Assembly: GCF_000189635.1 (NCBI RefSeq)
Contig: NW_002476350.1
Coordinates: 249,255-313,254, forward strand
Length of the DNA: 64,000 nucleotides
From: Tetrahymena thermophila SB210
Lineage: Eukaryota > Ciliophora > Oligohymenophorea > Hymenostomatida > Tetrahymenidae
Direction: 5' to 3'
The stretch's first letter is position 1. Each line of letters opens with the position of its first letter. The notes under the pieces are model-generated. The model made no database searches, had not been told where the DNA came from, and saw nothing but the letters and a program-made list of their open reading frames with translations. A program made the translations under genes and the position numbers. Shown here piece after piece: positions 1 through 12,989 of this stretch.

Positions 1-862
1 AATAATTAATCAAATTTTTTGTTATAATCTAGTAAATTTTAATTAGTATTGGCAAAAGTACAGTAATAGTCATACGATGTAGAATTCTGTTTTTGATATA
101 AAAGTAAATTTGTATGAATTACATTAATATTATTTATTTGTAATATTTTAATTTCTAAAATAAATAAATACTTCATAAAAAAATAAATAGATTCACTCAA
201 TCAATCAATATACTTCTATTATATTATTTTTGTTTGAATTATTTTTCTTATTAATTTAAGCAAGCAATTTTAAATAAATATGAGACACTGTTTAAGAATT
301 AAATGAAGTAAAATTAGATCAAATATTTTAAGTTAAAAAAAAACAATTTGAATTAATTAAGTAAACCAAAATAAATCTATACAACCATTGATAAGTTTTT
401 GAGCCAGTTTTGTTTGTTAATAATATATACCAAGAGTATATTATATTTTATTTATTATTTTTTTATTAAATAGGGGATATTAAAATTATATATGCAAATT
501 TAGAAAAGAAACTTGCAAAATATTAAAAAATTGACTCAAATTTAAAGATATAAGGTAAATGATTAATCAAAAATATTTTTCTCATTAAATAAAAATGTAT
601 CATCAAACAAAAACACTATAATTTAAATTATTTAATTTTATCAAAAAACATTGAAATAAAATTTAAAATTTATATTTTAAATAATTAACTCTTTTTGTAT
701 TTTATTATAATCTTTAAGTAAATACTATCAAGCAATTATATTAAATTTAAATTAAAATTAATATTTCTTTAACAGATTTCTTTTTAAAAAAACTTTTGGA
801 TTTATAATTTTTAAAAATTTGAAAATGGAATTTAATAAAATGATTGATTTTTTAGTTAAATC

Positions 863-900
<38 letters not shown>

Positions 901-1231
901 TTCTAATTTTTTGTGTATTTTTTTAATGATTAATATTAAAATAATATAAGATATATTTTAAAATTATTTGTTATTTAAGTTATGAAATAATAGTTTATAT
1001 TTAAATTTTTAGCATTAGGTCTTATTTTATTTAACCTATCTGATAAGTAGAATTATAACTTACTCTGTTAAAAAATTTATCAATTAATTGAGTTATCAAC
1101 AAACTAATTACTGAAGATGTTTTTGTGCTTCCTTTGATTTAAAAAAAATATATGAAATCCTTACTTTTATATATGAAATTTAAAGAAAGAATTTCTTTTT
1201 AATAATAGTAGAAGCAAATAAATAAATAATA
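1..1231. other. AT-rich intergenic DNA at the left edge
   Basis: I see no gene here. The stretch is nearly all A and T, with short homopolymer runs and one tetranucleotide repeat (listed separately). It must contain the promoter of the gene that starts at 1232, but no specific element can be named. Confidence 0.6.
863..896. repeat. (TTTA)n microsatellite
   Basis: About eight consecutive ATTT/TTTA units lie in the upstream intergenic DNA. This is a simple sequence repeat with no visible function. Confidence 0.9.
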
Positions 1232-4200
1232 ATGCTTTTTAAATTATTTTTAATTTTGTTTGAAATTCTAGTAAAGGTGTAGAGCCAGACAATTAGCTTT
1301 GTGTTTTCTAGCCTTCCTATGAAGACAATAGATTTTAGTGGTGATAATGGGATAGGAACTAATTTTAAAATTGCCTTACATGCTAATCTAATATTTGCAT
1401 CTTTAGGTGAAAGAGGATGTATGGTAGTTGATGGATAAAATTACACTAAAATATATGAATATAAAAGCAATTAATTTCTAAGCGCTATTGGAGTGACATC
1501 AGATGCAAAATATGTTTTTTTAAGCTAAAATAACTCTCTTGCAATGTTTGAATTTGTTAATAAAAAAGAATTTGTATTTTAATCATCCGCATCATTTAAT
1601 AATTGTGTTATTTTAGATATTATTGTCAGCTCTAATAATAGATTTGCATTTATTGCAGGCGAAAAAGGTATTTTAGCTGTTTATAATATTGCTGATCCAT
1701 CAAGGATTTTTAGGGTTGCTGAGTTGTAAACTGCTGCAACATTGATAAATCGAATAAATTTTTCAAAAGATGAAAAATTCTTGTTTTTAGGAAATAATGA
1801 GCTTGGTTTTAATTTAATAAAACTAGATTTTAATTAATTAAATGGGTAGGAAAACTCAGTTATTTTAAAACTAGTTGGTAATGCAATACCTTACTGGAAA
1901 ATATTTCAATGCATTCCAACATAAGACTTGAAGTATGTTTATTGCACTGATTACTGGTATGGAGTTTACATTGCAACATTAGATGATATTATTAACTAAC
2001 CAGAATCTAATTATCCTGTTTAAATCCATTTTAAGCTTAGGTCATGGCCTCTAAATTCTATAAACCCTTTAGTTTTTTCAATTGAGCTATTTAATGATGA
2101 CCAATATTTGCTTGTTTCTGTTAGATCTTTAGGTATTTTCATATTCGATATAAGAGATAGAGAAAATTTAATCCTTTATCAGAAAATATATGTTCCTGGC
2201 TAACCAGTTTAATTGAGTATTTCCCCTATTGATGGCAATATTATATATGCCAACAAAATTCAACTTAACATTTACAAGCAGACTGTTCCAAACTTGAATA
2301 ACAGAAATCCGAATTTGTTTAACAATCATCAGTCAATGATTGTTTAATATTATCCTTAGGTTTTTTACAGATGGCGTTGCTATTTAAGTAGAGATAATTA
2401 ATACTATTATGGGACTTAAGATTTTATGGGATTAGTTATTGCACATATTCCTAATAGTAACCCTTACAATATTTAATTCAAGTTATTAATACCTGCTATT
2501 CCTCCGAATTTTACTGAGGCCACAACTGTGACTAAAAATAAGAAATTTATTTTTTAGGCTGTTTAAGAAAATGGGTGTACTTTAAAAATTCATGATATTT
2601 CAGATTTAAATAATGTAAAGATTGTTTAGTGTCTTACTATAAATGAGCCTACATAGCATGCAGAAGAATAAGCAATATCAGATGATGAGACCATCCTTGT
2701 TTTAAGTTATGATGATGGGATTCTTATTATTGATGTTAGCATTCCATCTTAAGCTGAAATACTTTCATATTGGAAAATGGAGGGATTGATGATAGGAAAC
2801 CTGGCTGGAGTTATGATCACGAAGGACAAAAAATGGGTTTTAGGTACAGCGAGAGGTTATGGCGTTTGTGCTTTAAACATAGAAGACCCCAAAAACCCTA
2901 TATATACAGACTCAATAAATACTTAAGGAGGTGAAGGAATCAAAGCTTCTCCTTACAATCACACTCTAGCCTATTTACTAGATGGATATAGAGGAGTGGC
3001 TGTGATAGACTTGTCTTACTTGCCGAATTTGAAAATCATAAGCAGAATCTAACTCAGAGGTTGGACAAATGATTTAACTGTTTTCACAAACGATCAATTT
3101 TTATTAGTCTCTACTATGGATGACGGATAGTTAACATTGATCAACTCCTCTAATCCAAAAAATTTATATATAATAAGTATGTTTTAATAAGGAGATGAGA
3201 GCTCATAGTCTTCTTGCTTTACTTCAGATTTCAAGTATGCTTTTATAAATAACGAATTTGGTACAAGAATTATGCCTTTAACAAGTTAAATTATCCTTCA
3301 TACTTAAATTAGTTAGTCTATTTTCAATGAAGATAATTTGGTTTCTTCATAAGTTAGCCTTGGTTCAGAAGATATTTTGTATGTTGGATAAAATATAATA
3401 TTTGATTTTATTCCTATCTATTAAAAGGAAGGAATGGTTATATCAAAAATATTGTACTATGATTAAAGTACTCTTGAGTTACAAGAGTTGCCCTCTTGGA
3501 TAAATGTTTTTAACAACAATTTCAGCATAAAATTTTAAGTCTCTAAGGAAAGCCTTAGATCTAATGTTTTACAACCAGTTTAAAATACTATTCTAGTAAA
3601 ATCAGCTTTGTAGCTAAATGCCAACAGTTTTATTTATAATTAAGATGGCTTCTAGACTAATATAACCTTAGCTGACAAAATATTTAAAATTGTAAGTGAT
3701 AAATTTCACTTTTTAGATGAAAATGGTTTTGTTACAGATATATTTTGCTATAATTCAAATATTACATTAACAGATTTAAATTTATAAGACTCAAATCTGC
3801 TTGAATTCATTTAAAAGTAGGTAAAAATCACACTCTAATTTGCTGTATTTTTCAATCCAGTAGTATTTTTAACACAAAACTCATTGCTTTTTGATTAAGA
3901 CAACAAAATATAAATGATTAAAACTCCCTCTCAAAATTTAAAGATATCAATATCATTTATAAACAACTAAGGGAATAACTGTGTTTTTGTGAATATCCCT
4001 TATAGTGGTTGTATATAAGAATTAAGTTCTGATTAATCAACTATTTAAATATCAGGTTCTACTTTAAATATTAACAATGTACTTTTTCATCAAGTGATAT
4101 ACCATTGTAAATATCATGAAAATAATATTTATAATAATTAGATAGGTTTTTAAATTGTAGATAATTTAAATTACGACTATATTAACTAATTTAATGTTAC

Positions 4201-6837
4201 AAAATCTACTTTCTTGAAGTAGCTTAAAGATATTTCAATTAATACAAAAATGCCATCATTGTAGCAATAATTTGAAAATAAATATTAAAATTCTGAAATT
4301 CCTATTGAGACTGATATTAATTTTTCATTTGAAAACAGCTACTTCATATAACCTTAGTCAAATTTCTTGCCAATAACTTATTCCTTATATTATTATGACA
4401 GTACTAATGATAATTATACTTTGGTTAACTCTAATTATTGGATAAAATTAGAAGCCACTTAACTTAAATTTTATGGATTTGCATCATCTAATATGTTTTA
4501 AACTGTTTAATAATTAAAAATTGTAGCTTCAAATGGTTATGTTGAATGTAGCGATTTTCTAAAAATTAACATTAATTTAGTATCCTTTCTTTATACCTTA
4601 AATATAATTTTAAGAGCTTTTGGCATTATTATAGGATTTTTTGGATTATATAAATTTAAGAGCTTTATATGCAATACATTAATTAACGATAAAGTTTTAT
4701 ATTCAGATGAAACTGCAGTAATTAATCAGCCTTTTTTCAAATAAATAACAATTATTGGCGATGACTTTGAAATAGCCAAGTTACTTTTTAATCAATTTAA
4801 GAGAAAATTTTTCAAAGGAAAAATTTAATTTGTAAATAGACCCTGTAGGGAAAATATTAAAACAACTCAAGAATCCCAAAACAGTTATCCAAACTAAGAT
4901 GCAATAAGATAAAGCTAATTATCTAATAATAACAACAATAATAATACTAACAATATTAGCAGCTTTAATAATAATATCAATAGTAATAATGCAGTAAGAT
5001 AACAATAATAGAATATGTAAAATAGTTTATTTAGTACTTTTCAAACTAAACATGAATAAACACACAATAGTTTTACAATTTCAAAATCTGCATCACAACA
5101 AGGAAATCTAAAATCTATGTTGGCTATTAATTAAAAAAAGAACAAATTATTTTAAAAAAAGACAAAAAAGATATTAAAAAATCTATAACATAGCATTAGC
5201 AAAACTTCAAATGACGATAATGAGATTAATTAAGAATAAACTCAAAAGGTAAAATAGTTTTAGAATCGATACATTTGTGAAAAAAAGAGGGTTATAAAGA
5301 TTGACCTATTGATACATGACATGAAATTTAACAAAATATCAATAACTTATTAAAAAAGGGAATATTCTATAAATTCGCTGAAACCTATTCTGGATAATAA
5401 GAATAGTGTATTTTATAATTGCATGAAATCGATAGTTTGTCGATATTTAATTTCATAAGACACTAAGACTTTAAAACTATATAAATATTTAAAAGAATAT
5501 GCTAAAGTTTATTCTAAATTTTCTCCAAATGATTGGTATAAATACTACTTTGATTTAGCATACTACTCATCATCATCCTTTAACAAAATTTCCACTTTAG
5601 CAAATTTAAATATTTAAGAAAACAAATAACAGTAAGATTGTAATGATAATAATCCATAATAAAACAAGAAACATATTTAAGAAGCTGAAGAAGATGATAT
5701 TTTTAAAAATCCTCTCCCAATTCTTAAAGTAAGAGAAAAACTTATCTGTCAAATTCTTTATTAAAATGGTTTTATATCAGATAACAAAAAAGGAATAGAC
5801 TAAATTATAGAAAAAGATATAAATCCATACCTCTTGAAAAATGTATTGCTATCAGACGCAATGGGATTATAAGATTTAAAAATGAAGAGCTTACTGCCTT
5901 CATTAGGAGAGTCAATACATTGTTTTCCTCACTAAGTTAAAACAATCTAAGCTTCTTATCTGATTCCTTCATAAAATTACTGTTTTTAAAGAAAAAATTA
6001 TAAAAACTATTAACCTTTTTCTCTTGAGACGAAGCTACCCAAATGGCTGAATGTAAAATGTATTAAGAATGCTCTAGTATTGTTTGGAACTCCAAAACTT
6101 TCTGATGAAAAAGTGATACTCGTTAAAATCATTAATCAATCTAACATAATAATTAGAAAATTTAGAATATGTCTGCTTGAAGAAATAAACAATTCTTTTA
6201 CTAAATTAGATAAAGTTAAAAAGTAAACTTTAGTACAACCTGTATATGCAAGCTACTTTCATGAAATAAAAAAATCTCTCAAAGGTAAAATAATTTATTT
6301 TAAATAAAACAAAATTCAAATTAAATTTAATAATTAGAAATAGATGCTGAATATGAAGAAAAAACATAAAACGATTTTTCTGAAAAAAACTCAGAAATTG
6401 AACCTTAATAAGCACAAGATGTTGATGTTCCTAATAAGATTGGATGCTAACTTTTTTAAAGAAATTTCTATTCTGATTAATTAATTCAAAATAAAATAGA
6501 AGAAAATGATATTAAATTCAAGCAATTAGCTTAATCTTTTTTTCTCCCGACTGATCCAGACTAAAAAATTGAATTTTAAAATATTGAAAAGGAAGTTAAT
6601 TAGAAGTTACCAACAAAGCAATTTTTAGACTTTATTTAAACTGAAGTTTTACAAGCAAGCTAAGCAATCGATCCAATTCATAGCTTTTAGCCAAAAGTAT
6701 TAGAGTTAAATAACTCTGATTACATATAAGATTGTTCTTAACTTGCATTTAAGCAAAACTCTTAAACAAATTAATAAAATTTAAATTTTACTGATGGTAT
6801 ACCGTCCGAAAAATAACTTCCATCCTTTCATTTTTGA
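1232..6837 (+). CDS. LVIVD-repeat / cadherin-like single-pass membrane protein
   Basis: Unnamed gene, about 1850 aa read with TAA/TAG = Gln. The start at 1232 gives a hydrophobic signal peptide (MLFKLFLILFEILVKVQSQT). An internal ATG at 1319 would lose it. Residues about 30-700 are repeated strands with motifs such as GMVVDG, VAVIDLS and GILIIDVS, typical of LVIVD-repeat beta-propellers. CADG-like segments follow, for example ELPSWINV near residue 752. One TM helix lies near 1113-1141 (nt about 4570-4655). The cytosolic tail has a poly-Asn stretch and, near residue 1600, another CADG-like motif (LPKWLNVKC...LFGTP). One intron, 6285-6337, is fixed by frame (phase 1). The stop is TGA at 6835. 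The signal peptide plus TM suggests the propeller is displayed outside the cell. The ligand is unknown. Confidence 0.82.
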
Positions 6838-7600
6838 TTTAAATTAGTTTCATATAAATTTATAAAGAGTTGTTGTTTATATGTTTTTATATATCTAATT
6901 ACGTAAAAATTATTATTTTAGTTATTTTCCTTTAAATTAATAATTGAATTAAATATTAATTTAAAAATATCATAAAATTTACAGATTTAATTTTTTAAAT
7001 AGTTGCTTTTTATCTGATAAAATTGATACTATTTATTCCATATTAATTTTGATTATCGTTTTCCCTCTACATTAGAGTATAAAAATTCTTATGACTCACT
7101 CATAAATGAGTAAAAGAAAATGTATAATTTACCTAATATCAAGTTGCAATTATGAATTTATTTTTAAAAAAATATCCCAAATCTCAATTTAAAATAAATT
7201 ATAAAATTAAAAGTATAATTTTCAGAGATTCCATCACTACTAATAATCTAATACTTATTACCTACTTTGATCTTAAGAATAAAATGCACTCATATAATTA
7301 AAAATAATATAAAAGGAAGAAGATTATTAAACTCTATTTACTCTATTGTAATTTTAATTTTAAGGTTACGAACAGAATTAATGAGAATCGAAGATATGTT
7401 GATATATTTTTAAAAATGAATTTTATTATTTACATTAGATCAATAAAATATAATAATTTTTACAAATTTAAAATTTATATCAGATAGAGAGATAAAAGAA
7501 AATTAAAAATAAAATGGTTAATTTTATTTTCAAGAATACTTTTTAAATGTTTTTCTATTAAAATAACAGTTCTTATTTTATTTAAAAAACTTCAAAAAAT
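6838..7600. other. Intergenic spacer between convergent genes
   Basis: This AT-rich spacer separates the 3' ends of the + strand propeller gene and the - strand channel-like gene A. Short frames open to TGA occur but look random. It should contain both polyadenylation regions. I see no conserved element. Confidence 0.55.
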
Positions 7601-10600
7601 TCACTTTTTCATTATTTAAAAATCAGAACATTTTATTTACTGCATATTTCCATCTAAAAGTTCTGGACATATGTCAATTATTTCTTCATCTTTAGGAGTA
7701 GTTTAACTGTATTCTTAGTTATCTTAATTTATTTAATTATCTTCTAAAATAATATCCAAATTTGATTTCTTATTTGAGAAAATCTATTTTTCAAAATAAA
7801 AACAACTATTTTCATAATTTAACTTTAGTTCTTTTTGCCATCTGAAATACTTAGAATAATTAGAGCTTAGCTATTAAAAAGACAAAAAATAATTGATTTT
7901 TACTATAATTAAAAAATTTTACTTTGTAATCATATGAATAATTTCCAATAAAAGTAAGCTGAGGTGGGTTTTGCTCGATTTAATTTAGATATTCATTTAA
8001 TATTTATTTTTTTTCAATAAGTTTATTCTTCATATATAAGCATGGTTACTCAAAAGTTAGAGTATAATCTAATAAAAGCAATTCTTTTTCTATTTAGTCT
8101 CTTTCCATAACTTTTTAAATATTAATTTAAAATTTTAATGAAATTTAAATAAATTAATTTATTTTTATTACACTCGTAAAATTTATTATTCTTGATTATA
8201 CTTTTCTTTTCGGATTTTGAATTAGACTTACGACAGAACCATTTATAAGCATCTAGCGGTTTAAACATTAATTTTAAAAAATATGTAACTATTATTAAAG
8301 AAGCTCCCAAACTAATTGGAACAAAATAAATAGATTGCTAAGTAAAGACATCGATGACAGCATTATATGATTAATTACTAAGATCTTACAAATCATAAAA
8401 CAAAGCAGGGTTATTAAATGTTAAAATATAAGTAAACCTATGTATAATTAAGCTATAATAGAGCATATACTAAAAGTAATTGGCCATTTACTAATCAAGT
8501 GGTATAGATTTTCTGCAAAATTTAAATACTATTTCATATATATTTAATAATTAAATTGGTCAATTTTTTTGAAAGAAATAAATATTACGCATTATTTTAT
8601 CAGTGTAAAAGCTAAATAAAAAGTATAAAAATACTCCTAAATATAGCAATGGCATTCCTGCACCATAGGTCATCATCAAAAACAAGACTTCCAAATGTTA
8701 TGCATATCTGTACTAGATACTAAATTTAGGACCTTTTCTTATTCTTATCCATTAATTATTACTTTTACATCTTGTTATGTTTGAATCTAAAGTACATTTT
8801 TAATCTATCCAAATTATAAACCTTTTAAAAATTACAAATTAGAAATTTCAAAAATAGTAGAAAATAATTAAATACTTTTTATAAACATAGATCATCAATT
8901 TTCCAAAAGGTACACTAAATGCTTTAGACAATATGCCAATAGTAAATATTATTCCAACATTTCTATACCACTCCGGATTAAAACTAATATATTATCCTGA
9001 AGATAGAACTTATGAAATAAATCCACCTTAAGATTAAGCAAACTAAGAAAAATAACCGCTTTGCTCCATATTAACCAAATAAACAATAAATGCCTTGCAT
9101 TAATTAATAATTTTAAAATTATATTTTGAGTATTTCATTTTAATAATTAAAAATAAATAAAAAATATTTACTGCATTTCCTCTAAACTTTTAAATTAAAA
9201 AAAAGTTAATTTTTAAAAATATTGCTAACTAATTTATCAATTAACTTTGAATTTTTAACAATTTATATTTGATTTTGCAAGTTTAGAGGTAATACAGTAC
9301 TTACTTTTATTAAATAATAAATTTAAATTAAAGTACTTACAGAGTTAATGAACGAAAATAAGAATATTTTATTAATTGTTGAGTTCATTTGGTTATTTAT
9401 AAATTTATATTTTTCAAATTTTGACAAAGTTTTGTAGATTTATTTAATGATGTAATTTATAAATAAAAGAGCAAAAACTATGGCAATTGGCATTGCTAAC
9501 TGAGCCAAGTAATTTTTATACCAATCACTGCAGATCGAACTTAAGCTACTCTAAAATTTATATTAAAATTCCTATTACCAGCAAAAGCACTCAATTTTTA
9601 TCATCCTATCATATTAGTAAGTACTATCTGAAAAATTCTCGACATCTTCTTTTTTAATATTTTTTAGTTTTTTATCTTCACAATTTACCGAAGGATACTT
9701 AATTGTCAGCTAAAGTTAAAAGTAGTCGAAAATAGCTAACACCAAAAAAGCTTAATAAATTAAAATAAAATTTATTTTTTTAATCATTAAGAAAGTGTTT
9801 TTACTTCCAATTAATATAGCTACTGTAATAGCAAGGGAAAATAATTTCCTGCAAGATCTATTTAAAACAGTGTAATATAAATTTGACCAATTAATACTTT
9901 CCGAGGCAACAGTTTTTTCAACTAAAAGTACACTTTAGTTGAAATGAAGTTTATTTTTAGTGAAATTAGGATCTTTATGAAATATGTTATAAAATAAATA
10001 ATAAAAATGATAATAAACTGCTGTAATAAAAGAGCTGCTTAATAGTTTAAAAGCACGCTGCTTTTACTCCATTGTTTCAAAAGTGACCCATGCAAAATTT
10101 ATTGCATTTTTTCTCTAAATCATTTCAAAGCTCTTGGCTTTTAATTTTTGTATATTCAATTTTAATTATGTAATTTTTTATAAATCAATTTTTGCTTTAG
10201 ATTTTGATTCTGAATCAATAATTTATTCTTATAGTTACAATAAATAGTTAATAGTAATATGTTTTTTTTGTTAACTATTAGTTAATAAGTCATATTTTTT
10301 TATGAATTACATAATTGATTTCTCTAAATATCGAGACTATTATCCTATTTTCTTCTAAATGTTCATTTACGTTTATCTTACTCCAAGCTTTATATCTATT
10401 ATTTTAATCTGTTCTTATTGCAATTCTACACATTTTTCATCCAAATACTTGCAAATTAAAAAAATTTAACATAAAAAATTAAATCAATATTTTTTTAAAA
10501 AAATTACAGTTTGAAGATGTTGCCAAAGTCTAGAAACCAAAACATTTTACTCAATATTTGGAAGATTTTTAACTAAAATAGTAAAATTTTTAGCCAAACA

Positions 10601-12396
10601 GTTATTTATAGTTATTTAATCGGCTGTTCTTTAATTATTTCTCTTCATACTAAGATAAAAAATAAGTTTTAGCTAATTAAAAAATTTAACTGATTTTAAC
10701 TTACAAATAGATATATAGAAAAAATATGTAGAATATAGCAATGTCAACAGACAAGATAAAAATAGATAGACTCCTTTTTGATATTTTTATTGAACCAAAT
10801 TCCATTTCTGAATTTTCGCAAGGCATAGATATATAAATAGAATTTAATTATACTGCATCTAAGCATTCATTTTAGAAAGATTATTCAATCATTTCCTAAA
10901 AATCTATCTCACAATAGTTTTTACCTTAGCATTTAGATTAAAAGTACTACTTTGGATTTAAGTTACATTCAATAAAAACATTTTCCATTTGAGCAAATTA
11001 GCAGCCATAAAAATTTGTAGTATTTGTGGGCTACACTTTAAAGAAATTTATTAATTGTCAAGGATAAATAAATATAAATGAAAATTTCAATTTACTTAAG
11101 CCAAATTGCAAGTAATTAACATCGAATTATCCACTCTTACACTCAAACAAAGTATCCTTCTCTTTTTATAAATCTAAGATATTTCCCATTTTACAAACCC
11201 ACACATCTATTAAAAATTTGATAAAAAATTAATTAATAATTCCAATATTCTTAAATTACATAAGATGTTAAATAAATTAATTAATTATATTTTACTATTA
11301 GAAAAAATAATATATTTTTTTTAAATTAAAACTATGAAAAGCTGTGAAATATGTTATTGTATATATACTTTTGCTAACCTTAATTTAATATTGTTGCAAA
11401 TTTAAAATTAAATTTATTAAGGAATATTTTTAGTTGAAAAAATTATTGGATAAATTTAAATAATTCTAAATTACCATATCCCCAAGCCCCAGCAAGTGTA
11501 TGGGCTATGTAACTACTATAATTATTTTACTTGGTCATTTCAGTATTTTTGGCAGCTTTTTTGAAGAATATATTTTAAAATTGAATAAAAATCAAATAAA
11601 AATTACTTTAAGTATATAAATACAACACAGGTATTTATAAAAGAAAAAAGAAAAATGTTAAAATCATCAAACCCTTCAGCTGCTTAAAATAAATACTTAT
11701 AGCAATTCCGTGAAGATCTAAATCAGATTTTTTCTTAGAATTAAAACATAAAAAATTTGTTCCAACATTAGTTGAAAGCGATTCGCATAAAGTATATTGT
11801 TTCTGCATATTATTTTCTAATAAGCGTTGTGGATGCATGTTTATTAATTTTTATTAGCATTCTTTGATATTTACTTATTCCTTCTTACTTTAATAATCTA
11901 TATTTAACTTATGTTATTAATTTATAATTAAATTTTAAGCAAACTAACATTTAATGATGATTTACTTCTACATTTGTAAACATTTAAATTGTAGGCATCT
12001 ACTCAATGATTAAAGCAGTACTTTTGAAATTAAAAGATATTTAAACTCTTATAAAATTAAAATATTTATATTTTAATATGTTTTAAGCTTTTTTACTTTT
12101 GTTTTTATCTATTTTCTGTAAAATAATTCTAGTTGGAATTTGTTTTTTTAGAGTTTGATGAGAGAATTTATATAAATGTATTGGCAGGGCTTAGTTTTAT
12201 TCCTTCAAAGTCAGTCTCTTTAGAAAAATCAATATCTAATTAATCACTTTGACCTTTCATAACTGTAAAATAAGAAATTTTAGTTATTGTTTTATGTTAC
12301 AAATAGTATCTAAATATTTTTACAATTACAATCTTCTGAAAAATCACCTTCATGCTTAACAGGTTGCTAAAATTATGAAATCTAATTGGAATGCAT
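7601..12396 (-). CDS. CSC1/OSCA/TMEM63-like multi-pass membrane protein, paralog A
   Basis: First of five tandem paralogs, with many short introns. It starts at the ATG at 12396 (MHSNQISQFQQPVKHEGDF). The next small exons end in MPTIQMFTNVE and join CESLSTNVGTNFLCF and the first TM helix. An ectodomain with the family motif YSSYIAHTLAGAWGYG follows, then a TM segment at about 10710-10850 (SLSIFILSVDIAIFYIF). The RRM-like cytosolic part contains INFAWVTFETMEQKQRAFK, which resembles the PHM7_cyt region of CSC1/OSCA proteins. The block of TM helices follows. After the shared exon end FIGNYSYDYK comes a short tail of about 85 residues ending LLDGNMQQIKCSDF, stop TGA at 7603-7601. By family it may be a stretch- or osmosensitive cation channel. 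Every exon checked is open, so it looks functional. Exact length was not determined. Confidence 0.72.
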
Positions 12397-12989
12397 GCAC
12401 AAAATCTTTTTATAAGATCAATTCTTAAAATAAGCATAGCATAAAAAATTAAAATAAATGTTAATAAATTTCAATTTAAAATATTTTTAGATCTAAAACT
12501 TACTTTAATTCCCTTTCCTTTCTTCGTTTACAAAAAATGCAATTTACTGAAAATCTTAAAAATTGTGAGTAAAATTGATTAAAATTTAATTAATTTTGTT
12601 TTCCTATCTTTTTAGAGTATGTGATTATTATTATAGACATTTTAAAATTCAATATATTAACTTGGTTATTTGCATATAAATCAAATAACCTAAAATAGTC
12701 TATTATTAGCTATTTAAAATTAAAATAGAAAACGTATCTTATTTATTTATCTATCTATGCGTTTGTAATTAATTGGTTTTATTATTTTTTACTTGAATTA
12801 CAAAGCTTTGATTATTTCTTGATATAAAAGGTATTTTTATGTAAATCGAAATTCAACCACTCATTCTTACATTAATTGGTTAATTAATTAATTAAAAAAT
12901 AGATTTTATAACTTTAAATATTTATTAATATGAAAAAAGTAAACGATTAAAATCACAAAATTTCTTACAAACAAATATTAAAGAGAATT
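12397..12989. other. Spacer between paralogs A and B
   Basis: AT-rich DNA between the start of A and the stop of B. It should hold A's promoter and B's polyadenylation site. No element or coding stretch is recognised. Confidence 0.55.

Noticed and set aside
7100-7270. A + strand frame of about 60 codons starting MSKRKCIIYL
   Set aside because: Composition is that of translated AT-rich spacer (Lys, Ile, Asn, Gln), with no motif and no splice context. Frames of this length are expected by chance with only TGA as stop.
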